Shown here: piece after piece, positions 58,512-64,000 of the stretch | Numbering within the stretch: the stretch's first letter is position 1 | Layout: each line of letters starts with the position of its first letter | Assembly: GCA_016234655.1 (NCBI GenBank) | Contig: JACRAU010000032.1 | Span: 41,462 to 105,461 of the forward strand | Length of the DNA stretch: 64,000 nt | From: Betaproteobacteria bacterium | Lineage (GTDB): Bacteria; Pseudomonadota; Gammaproteobacteria; Burkholderiales; Thiobacillaceae | Direction of reading: 5' to 3' | Made by a program: the position numbers and the translations under genes | The notes under the pieces: model-generated | Told to the model about the DNA's origin: nothing | Database searches by the model: none | The model's input: only the letters and a program-made list of their open reading frames with translations

Positions 58512-59006
58512 TCAGTCGACGATCTCGGCCTTTTCGATCAGCACGGTCTCGGTCGGCACGTCCTGATGGCCGGCGCGGTTGCCGGTCGGCACGGCCTTGA
58601 TCCGGTCGACCACGTCCCTGCCTTCGACCACCTGGCCGAACACGCAATAGCCATAGCCGCGCGGCGAGGGCTCGGTGAAGTCGAGGAAGTTGTTGTCTTT
58701 CACGTTGATGAAGAACTGCGAGCTGGCCGAGTGCGGGTTGGGCGTGCGCGCCATGGCGATGGTGTAGGCCGTGTTCTTCAGGCCGTTGTGGGCCTCGTTC
58801 TGAATCTCGGCGCGGGTCGCCTTCTGTTCCATGTCGGCGGTGAAACCGCCGCCCTGGATCATGAAACCGTCGATCACGCGATGGAAGATGGTGTTGTCGT
58901 AGAAGCCGTCGCGCACGTATTGCAGGAAGTTGTTGACGGTATCGGGGGCCTTCTCGGCATCGAGTTGCAGTTTGATGTCGCCGAAATTGGTGTGCAGTAT
59001 GACCAT
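58512..59006 (-). CDS. ppiB: Peptidyl-prolyl cis-trans isomerase (cyclophilin), cytosolic
   Basis: This 164-residue cyclophilin has no signal peptide, so it is the cytosolic PpiB type. Catalytic/binding residues lie in [15 protein letters not shown] (Arg) and the segment [31 protein letters not shown] is also conserved. Start [16 protein letters not shown]. It is followed by lpxH and preceded by the L,D-transpeptidase gene on the same strand. Confidence 0.95.
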   Translation of the reverse strand: MVILHTNFGDIKLQLDAEKAPDTVNNFLQYVRDGFYDNTIFHRVIDGFMIQGGGFTADMEQKATRAEIQNEAHNGLKNTAYTIAMARTPNPHSASSQFFINVKDNNFLDFTEPSPRGYGYCVFGQVVEGRDVVDRIKAVPTGNRAGHQDVPTETVLIEKAEIVD

Positions 59007-59033
59007 GGGGTGTTTCCTAAGAGTGAAGTGAAA

Positions 59034-60263
59034 TCAGCGGGTAAGAGCAGCGACGCGTTTTTCGCCGTCGATGGATTTTTCCAGCGCGATGCGCCATTCG
59101 TTGTTCTCTTGGCGCAGGTATAGGCGCTTGCGCGAGGCATCGCTGAACTTGTCGCTGGCGTAGTCCTGCTGGAAGCCGGCGACGGCGAGGTCCTCGTTGT
59201 TATAGCGATAGAGGTAGAGATTGGTGTCGGACAGGGCGACGCGAATCCAGGCCTTGTCGGTCAGGTTGCGCCGCTTGCTGTCGGCCCAGCCCTTGCCGGC
59301 GCCCTGCAGGAAGCCGTTCGAATAATGGCGCAGGAATTGCTCGGCATCGCGGCTTTCCCAATCGGTGCGCCATTGCGCCAGTCGGTCGAGCATGGCTTGG
59401 CGGTGCTCGCTCCATGTCTTGCGCTCCAGCCAATCGACCCGCTCGCTGATGACGATGGGCGTGCCGGGCTTCATCCACTGCCGCAACTCGTTCAGGTCGG
59501 GGTTGGTCAGCACCAGGCAGCCGTCGCTGGCGCGCGGCGCCCGGTTATAGGTGTTGGACGGCGTGCCGTGCAGCCAGATGCCGTGGCCGCCACGGCCTTG
59601 CATCTGGTCCCATTCGTTCGGGTAGCTGATCGGGAAGGCGCCGTCGCCGTAGAGATCGCCCAGCTTGTCGCGCGGCAGTTGGCTGGTGATGGTGTAGGCG
59701 CCGATCGGCGTGCGCTTGTCGCCCTCGCTGCGCTTGTCGGTGCCGTTGCGGCCGATGGTCAGGTAATAGTCGCGGCGCAGGCGCGGCTCGCCGTTGACGT
59801 TCTCGAACAGGTAGAGCCGGGCGCGGCTGGTGTCGGCCAGCAACACGTACTTCTGATCGGCCGCCAATTGCAGGATGTTCTTGGGCAGCAGGTCGGCGCC
59901 GGGTTGTTCCAGATAGCGCAGCAGGCGCAGGCGGGCCTCTTCGCGCAGGTCGGACAAGGGTTGCTCCGCGCCCCGTGCCGTGGCGGCGCCCAAGGTCGGC
60001 AACGGCTTGGTCCGGGCCAGCAGCAGGTCGCCCTTGATCAGGTGGGCCAGCTTGAAATCGGGCCGGATCGCGATGGCCTTGTCGACCTCTTTCAGCGCAT
60101 CGTCCAGGCGGCTGGCGCGAATGGCTTCCAGAGTTTGCGCGATCAGCGCGTCGGGCGAGGGCAGATAGCGGCTATTGTCGGCCAGTTGCACCGGCCGTTC
60201 CGCCGCGCCGGCTAGGCCGGCCAGGAGGCATAGGCCGACGGCCAGCCACAGATTACGCAGCAT
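59034..60263 (-). CDS. L,D-transpeptidase (YkuD) with C-terminal NTF2-like domain
   Basis: This 409-residue periplasmic enzyme starts at ATG 60263 with a signal peptide (MLRNLWLAVGLCLLAGLAGA). A helical/TPR-like segment (~30-130) precedes the YkuD domain (~140-290), where the catalytic Cys is in ASDGCLVL and the His in GIWLHGTPSNTY; S-D-G-C instead of S-H-G-C is a known variant. The C-terminal ~110 residues are an NTF2-like domain (LAQWRTDWESRDAEQFLRHY). It probably crosslinks or edits peptidoglycan. The partner upstream has a related NTF2-like domain. Confidence 0.88.
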   Translation of the reverse strand: MLRNLWLAVGLCLLAGLAGAAERPVQLADNSRYLPSPDALIAQTLEAIRASRLDDALKEVDKAIAIRPDFKLAHLIKGDLLLARTKPLPTLGAATARGAEQPLSDLREEARLRLLRYLEQPGADLLPKNILQLAADQKYVLLADTSRARLYLFENVNGEPRLRRDYYLTIGRNGTDKRSEGDKRTPIGAYTITSQLPRDKLGDLYGDGAFPISYPNEWDQMQGRGGHGIWLHGTPSNTYNRAPRASDGCLVLTNPDLNELRQWMKPGTPIVISERVDWLERKTWSEHRQAMLDRLAQWRTDWESRDAEQFLRHYSNGFLQGAGKGWADSKRRNLTDKAWIRVALSDTNLYLYRYNNEDLAVAGFQQDYASDKFSDASRKRLYLRQENNEWRIALEKSIDGEKRVAALTR

Positions 60264-60280
60264 GGAAACCACCACTTGGC

Positions 60281-61318
60281 TTAGCGTTCCTCGACGATCT
60301 TCCATGTGCCGCCCTGTTTTTCCAGGGTGATGCGCTTGGTGGAATTGGCCTTCAGGATGTTCGACTCATAGCGCTGCTTGAAGCTCGCCAGCACCTGGTT
60401 GCCCTTGACCTCGATCTTGAGGTTCGACAACTCGACCTTGATGCCGGTCGGGCGGGTGATCCGCGCGCGGCGCTCGTCGGCCCATTCGGCATGGCTCTTC
60501 TTGTCGGCCTTGTAGTCGTCGGCATAGAAGGCCAGGTAGCCATCGGCGTCGCGCCGGCTCCAGGTATCGGCCCAGGCTTGCAGCAGCTTTTGCGCGGCGG
60601 CCTTGGGATCGGCCGGCAGGGCCAGCGGCTTGACGGTCTTGGCCGGCGCGGTTTCGGGCTTTGCGGTGTCGGCGGCGGCGGTTTGCGCCGGCTTGTCGCG
60701 CGCGGGCATTTCGGGGATGGGCGGCGCCGGTTCGGTGCTCAGGGCGGCGGTCTTGGGCGCGGCCGGCTTGGCCACGGCCGGCTTGTTCTTGCCGGCATCG
60801 GCCAGGCGGGAGGGGCCGAAGATATCCTTGATCAGCGACAGCTTGGTCTGGGCCGACATATTAGCCTTGTCCAGTTGCAGCGCCTTGTCATAGGCCTGCG
60901 AGGCCATCTTGGCATAGATGTCGCCCAGGTTCTCGTGCGCGGTGGCGTAGCTGGGGTGGGTGCGGATCGCCATCTCCAGGCTGTTCTTAGCCTTGTCGAA
61001 CTGACCCTGGGCGGCATAGAGCACGGCCAGGTTGTTATAGGGCTCGGGCAGTTCCGGGTAGTCCTCGGTCAGCTCGGTGAACACGCGGATGGCGTCTTGC
61101 GCGCGGTTCAGCTCGGTCAGCACCAGGCCTTTGAGGAAGCGGGCCTGCGCCTCTTTCGGGTTCTTGCCCAGATAGGCGTTCACCTTCTCCAGCGCGGCCG
61201 GATACTGGCCTTGCTTGAAGGCCTGGCTGGCGTCTTGCAAAGAGGGCGTGGCGGCAGCGAATGCGGCGCTACAGAGCAGGGTGCCGAGGCCGAGGATGAA
61301 GAGGCGTGCAGAGGTCAT
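60281..61318 (-). CDS. Exported TPR protein with C-terminal NTF2-like domain
   Basis: This 345-residue protein has a signal peptide (MTSARLFILGLGTLLCSAAFA), about four TPR motifs (~25-160; NPKEAQARFLKGLVLTELNR, EPYNNLAVLYAAQGQFDKA), a Pro/Ala/Lys-rich linker (~175-245) and a C-terminal NTF2-like domain (LLQAWADTWSRRDADGYLAF, ending GGTWKIVEER). The last domain aligns with that of the downstream L,D-transpeptidase 17 bp away. It is likely a periplasmic partner of that enzyme. Confidence 0.85.
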   Translation of the reverse strand: MTSARLFILGLGTLLCSAAFAAATPSLQDASQAFKQGQYPAALEKVNAYLGKNPKEAQARFLKGLVLTELNRAQDAIRVFTELTEDYPELPEPYNNLAVLYAAQGQFDKAKNSLEMAIRTHPSYATAHENLGDIYAKMASQAYDKALQLDKANMSAQTKLSLIKDIFGPSRLADAGKNKPAVAKPAAPKTAALSTEPAPPIPEMPARDKPAQTAAADTAKPETAPAKTVKPLALPADPKAAAQKLLQAWADTWSRRDADGYLAFYADDYKADKKSHAEWADERRARITRPTGIKVELSNLKIEVKGNQVLASFKQRYESNILKANSTKRITLEKQGGTWKIVEER

Positions 61319-61432
61319 TGTGATATACTTTTTCTCGGTTTTTGCGGGATTCCGACTGCCCGATTTTAGCAGTCAAACAGAAAATATCACACAGCGAGCC
61401 CCTTGCGGCATCAACCCTTCCAGAACTTTGGC

Positions 61433-63103
61433 ATGAATAGCCCCACACCGCCCGTCCAGCACTTCATCCGCACCGTCATCGACAACGACCTGGCCTCGGG
61501 CAAACATGGCGCCATCCAGACCCGTTTCCCACCCGAGCCGAATGGCTATTTGCACGTCGGTCATGCCAAATCGATCTGCCTGAACTTCGGCCTGGCGCAA
61601 GACTTCGGCGGCCGGTGCAACCTGCGCTTCGACGACACCAACCCGGAAAAAGAGAGCACCGAATACGCCCAGGCCATCCAGGAAGACGTGCAGTGGCTGG
61701 GTTTCCAGTGGGCCGGCGAGGTGCGCTGGGCCTCGGACTATTTCGAAAAGCTCTACGAATATGCGGTCGAACTGATCGGCAAGGGCCTGGCCTACGTCGA
61801 CGAGCTGACGCCGGAGCAGATGCGCGAATACCGCGGCACGCTGACCGAGAAGGGCAAGAACAGCCCCTATCGCGATCGCAGCGTGGCCGAGAACCTGGAC
61901 CTGTTCGCCCGCATGCGCGCCGGCGAGTTCCCCGACGGGGCCAAGACCCTGCGGCTCAAGATCGACATGGCCTCGCCCAACATCAACCTGCGCGACCCGG
62001 TGATCTACCGCATCCGCCGGGCCCATCATATCCGCACCAGCGACAAGTGGCTGATCTACCCGATGTACGACTACACCCACTGCATCTCCGATGCATTGGA
62101 AGGCATCACCCATTCGCTCTGCACCCTGGAGTTCGAAGACCACCGCCCGCTGTACGACTGGGTGCTGGACCACATCTCGGTGCCCTGCCACCCGCAGCAG
62201 ATCGAGTTCTCGCGGCTGGAGCTGCACTACACCGTCACCAGCAAGAGGAAGCTCCTGCAACTGGTGACCCAGGGTTTGGTCAGCGGGTGGGACGACCCGC
62301 GCATGCCCACCATCCACGGCATGCGCCGACGCGGCTACACGCCGGAGGGCATCCGCGAATTCGCCCGGCGCATCGGCATCTCCAAGAGCGAGAACGTGGT
62401 CGACATGGCCGTGCTCGAAGGCTGCATCCGCGAAGACCTGGAGGCCAAAGCCCCGCGCGTGATGGCCGTCATTCGTCCGCTCAAGGTCACGCTGACCAAC
62501 TTCGAGGCCAGCGTCACCGCCAGCCGCAGCGCCGGCTTTCACCCCAACCACCCGGAATTCGGCGAGCGCGACGTGCCCATCGCCAAGGAAATCTGGATCG
62601 AGCAGGACGACTTCGCCGAAACCCCGCCCGCCGGCTGGCAACGCCTGACCGTTGGCGGCGAAGTGCGCCTGCGCTATTCCTATGTCATCAAGTGCGACGA
62701 GGTGGTGAAGGATGCCGCCGGCAACGTCACCGAGCTGCGCTGCTCCATCGACCACGACACCCTGGGCAAGAACCCCCAGGGCCGCAAGGTCAAGGGCGTC
62801 ATCCACTGGCTGTCGGCCGAACACGCCGTGCCCGCCGAGATTCGCCTGTACGACCGGCTATTCACCGACCCCGAGCCGGACGGCCACAAAGACCGCGATT
62901 TCCTCGACTTCATCAACCCGCATTCGCTGGAAACGGTGCAGGGCTGGGTCGAACCCGTGGTAGCCAACGCCGCGCCCGAGACCCGCTACCAGTTCGAGCG
63001 CCTGGGCTATTTCTGCACCGACCGCTTCGACCATCAGCCCGGCAAGGCGGTGTTCAATCGCACGGTGACTCTGAAGGATTCCTGGGCGAAAGAGCAGGGC
63101 TGA
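61433..63103 (+). CDS. glnS: Glutaminyl-tRNA synthetase
   Basis: Class I synthetase charging tRNA-Gln, 556 residues. It has the HIGH-like motif [13 protein letters not shown], the ATP site [10 protein letters not shown], and a KMSKS-like segment TVTSKRKL, then the anticodon-binding beta-barrels. The ATG at 61433 is chosen over an upstream TTG-type start 30 bp before because homologues begin near [12 protein letters not shown]. Direct Gln-tRNA charging means the indirect GatCAB route may be less needed here. Confidence 0.96.
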   Translation: MNSPTPPVQHFIRTVIDNDLASGKHGAIQTRFPPEPNGYLHVGHAKSICLNFGLAQDFGGRCNLRFDDTNPEKESTEYAQAIQEDVQWLGFQWAGEVRWASDYFEKLYEYAVELIGKGLAYVDELTPEQMREYRGTLTEKGKNSPYRDRSVAENLDLFARMRAGEFPDGAKTLRLKIDMASPNINLRDPVIYRIRRAHHIRTSDKWLIYPMYDYTHCISDALEGITHSLCTLEFEDHRPLYDWVLDHISVPCHPQQIEFSRLELHYTVTSKRKLLQLVTQGLVSGWDDPRMPTIHGMRRRGYTPEGIREFARRIGISKSENVVDMAVLEGCIREDLEAKAPRVMAVIRPLKVTLTNFEASVTASRSAGFHPNHPEFGERDVPIAKEIWIEQDDFAETPPAGWQRLTVGGEVRLRYSYVIKCDEVVKDAAGNVTELRCSIDHDTLGKNPQGRKVKGVIHWLSAEHAVPAEIRLYDRLFTDPEPDGHKDRDFLDFINPHSLETVQGWVEPVVANAAPETRYQFERLGYFCTDRFDHQPGKAVFNRTVTLKDSWAKEQG

Positions 63104-63137
63104 TCTAGCCCTGTTCTATCCCGCCATTCCCGTGGTG

Positions 63138-63173
63138 CGTGGTTGTTGCCGCTTCAGCGGCTTTACAACCACG
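63138..63173. repeat. Long hairpin downstream of glnS
   Basis: A 9-bp stem CGTGGTTGT (63138-63146) / ACAACCACG (63165-63173) with an inner stem GCCGC/GCGGC, about 35 bp after the glnS stop. It is flanked by CCCGCCATTCCCG and GGCGGGAATCC, the type of ATTCCCGCC palindrome seen dispersed in many proteobacterial genomes. No T-run, so not a clear terminator. Confidence 0.45.
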
Positions 63174-63242
63174 GCCTGCCCCTTGCGGGTATAGGCGGGA
63201 ATCCAGTTTTGAGAGGCGGGTTGGCATAGCCAATCCGCTCTC

Positions 63243-63274
63243 TGTAGGGCGCAGTCGCGTAGCACTGCGCCGCA
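63243..63274 (+). repeat. GTAGGGCG palindromic repeat, variant copy
   Basis: TGTAGGGCGCAGTCGCGTAG continuing to ACTGCGCCGCA; stem GGCGCAGT / ACTGCGCC around CGCGTAGC with the same GTAG foot as the copies at 38418 and 63301. It shares the fold but not the stem sequence. Confidence 0.45.
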
Positions 63275-63300
63275 TGGGGTTGGCGTGGGGAACTTCTCCA

Positions 63301-63333
63301 TTCGGCGGCTTGCTGCGCGAAGCCGTCCTACGA
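63301..63333 (-). repeat. GTAGGGCGGC palindromic repeat, copy 2
   Basis: On the minus strand TCGTAGGACGGCTTCGCGCA continuing to AGCCGCCGAA. It differs from copy 1 (38418-38450) at only a few bases, with a G-to-A in the foot-proximal stem. It lies just before the hicA stop. Confidence 0.6.
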
Positions 63334-63345
63334 ATGCTGGCGGTA

Positions 63346-63543
63346 TTAGAAATGCTTCGGTAGCCCTGCTTGCTTAAGCACCGCGTTGGCGGTGTGGCGG
63401 GATTTGATTTTGTGATCGACCGGGAACCGCATGCCGGTTGTCGGCGAGAACCATATGTCGTGATCGCCCTTGCCGGGCCGCTCAAACCGGCAGCCCGCCT
63501 CTCTTAGCAAGCGGATCAGTTCAGGGGTGAAACTGCCACCCAT
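63346..63543 (-). CDS. HicA-like toxin (mRNA interferase)
   Basis: This 65-residue protein fits the small HicA double-stranded-RNA-binding fold: FTPELIRLLREAGC start, catalytic His in GKGDHDIWFSP (usual GSHH), and the C-terminal NAVLKQAGLPKHF. The ATG at 63541-63543 overlaps the stop of the DUF1902 gene by one base. HicA cleaves mRNA; its partner is the upstream antitoxin. Acquired with a nearby IS30 element is plausible. Confidence 0.8.
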   Translation of the reverse strand: MGGSFTPELIRLLREAGCRFERPGKGDHDIWFSPTTGMRFPVDHKIKSRHTANAVLKQAGLPKHF

Positions 63544-63779
63544 CAACCGTGGGCGCGATGCGTCACGGAGAATTTGCGCGCCAGAAGCTCGAACGGGACT
63601 TCCTGGACGTCAGGATACCCATTTGCCTCCAGCAGCTCCGGAATCATGCTGTCCAGCTTGATGGAGAGGGCTTCCAGCGTATCGGCCTCGGTGGCCAATC
63701 CGGGAACATCGTCGGAGGTTGCCACCCAAACGCTGGCCTCCTCATCCCACTCGGCGCGAACGAAAAAAATCTTTTGCAT
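63543..63779 (-). CDS. HicB-like DUF1902 antitoxin
   Basis: This 78-residue protein starts at the ATG at 63777-63779 after a strong AGGAGG site; a longer upstream frame has no support. It has the DUF1902 pattern: FVRAEWDEEASVWVATSDDV, PGLATEADTLEALSIKLDSM, PELLEANG. This is the partially degraded RNase H-like fold of HicB. Antitoxin-first order with one-base overlap fits a type II pair with hicA. Confidence 0.8.
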   Translation of the reverse strand: MQKIFFVRAEWDEEASVWVATSDDVPGLATEADTLEALSIKLDSMIPELLEANGYPDVQEVPFELLARKFSVTHRAHG

Positions 63780-63867
63780 GGCGGTCCTCCTAAGATTGCA
63801 TTCTACTCCAGCCTTTACGCCTGGTCTTCGGCTCTTGGTTGCTTGGTCTGCGCTATATGGGGTGGAT

Positions 63868-64000
63868 TCACATTCCAAGTGCACCACGCTTAGCTTCCTG
63901 AAAGACCTCATGAGGGGTTCGGTAGCCGAGGCATTTGCGCGGTCTATGATTGAGTTTTTTGACAGCGGATGCAAGCAGTTCGTCGGACACGGTTCTGAAG
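63868..64000 (-). pseudogene. IS30-family transposase, 3' end only (cut by window edge)
   Basis: The minus strand from the window end reads SDELLASAVKKLNHRPRKC then LGYRTPHEVFQEAKRGALGM and a TGA at 63868-63870. NHRPRKCLGYRTPHEVF is the typical C-terminal signature of IS30-family DDE transposases. Only 43 residues are in view, so whether the element is whole cannot be told; it is listed here as a partial gene. The IS end should lie just left of 63868, near the hicB start region. Confidence 0.75.

Noticed and set aside
59470..59560. L,D-transpeptidase inactive because SHGC reads SDGC
   Set aside because: The catalytic Cys and upstream His are present, and family members with Asp, Glu or other residues at that place are known, so loss of activity is not supported.

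Overview
The window looks like chromosome of a GC-rich betaproteobacterium, probably of the Nitrosomonadales/Thiobacillus type. The main reason is the gene order leuC-ecn-leuD-leuB-asd-usg-fimV-(membrane protein)-truA-trpF-trpB-trpA-accD-folC-dedD-cvpA-purF-metZ, which is a classic betaproteobacterial arrangement. An rnf operon, DUF1841, DUF2288 and DUF2784 genes and a DsrE-family gene fit the same picture. No database search was possible, so the taxonomic call is an inference.

Layout. 1-1.7 kb: a 2Fe-2S/reductase-like protein running in from the left edge, then an orphan ParA ATPase. 1.7-9.0 kb, minus strand: DUF1841, then the tightly overlapping operon rnfA-B-C-D-G-E-nth-FIST, which is an ion-pumping ferredoxin:NAD oxidoreductase followed by endonuclease III. 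9.1-10.9 kb: DUF2784, a tandem CDGSH protein and alanine dehydrogenase. 11.0-13.1 kb: a periplasmic DsrE-like protein divergent from an ECF sigma/anti-sigma pair whose anti-sigma carries a periplasmic DsrE-like domain. 13-20.8 kb: pyrD, a DgcZ-like diguanylate cyclase, small genes, a YlqF-type GTPase, slyX, ettA and a FixJ-type two-component pair. 21-25.2 kb: a 1195-residue FecR-TPR-beta-barrel protein and a small exported partner. 25.2-30.4 kb: pyruvate dehydrogenase as pdhA-pdhB and a single-chain E2-E3 fusion, with REP-like elements in both spacers. 30.4-37.4 kb: leucyl aminopeptidase, a PAS/GAF/GGDEF protein, aroC, a YdcH-like protein and an MFS transporter. 37.6-38.5 kb: a lower-GC island built like an integron gene cassette with an attC site but no integrase. 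38.6-57.8 kb: the leucine/aspartate-semialdehyde/tryptophan/fatty-acid/folate/purine/methionine superoperon. 57.8-63.1 kb: lpxH, ppiB, an L,D-transpeptidase and a TPR partner sharing an NTF2-like domain, and glnS. 63.1-64 kb: repeats, a DUF1902/HicA toxin-antitoxin pair and the 3' end of an IS30-family transposase at the right edge.

Regulatory highlights. metZ is preceded by a promoter with a perfect TTGACA box, a SAM-II (metA-motif) riboswitch aptamer and a strong intrinsic terminator, which reads as SAM feedback on methionine synthesis. The sigma/anti-sigma/DsrE cluster has a 9-bp inverted repeat in its divergent spacer and a shared cysteine between the two DsrE domains, suggesting a periplasmic sulfur or redox sensing circuit. 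Two families of GTAG-type palindromes are scattered in intergenic spaces. No tRNA, rRNA or CRISPR array was seen.
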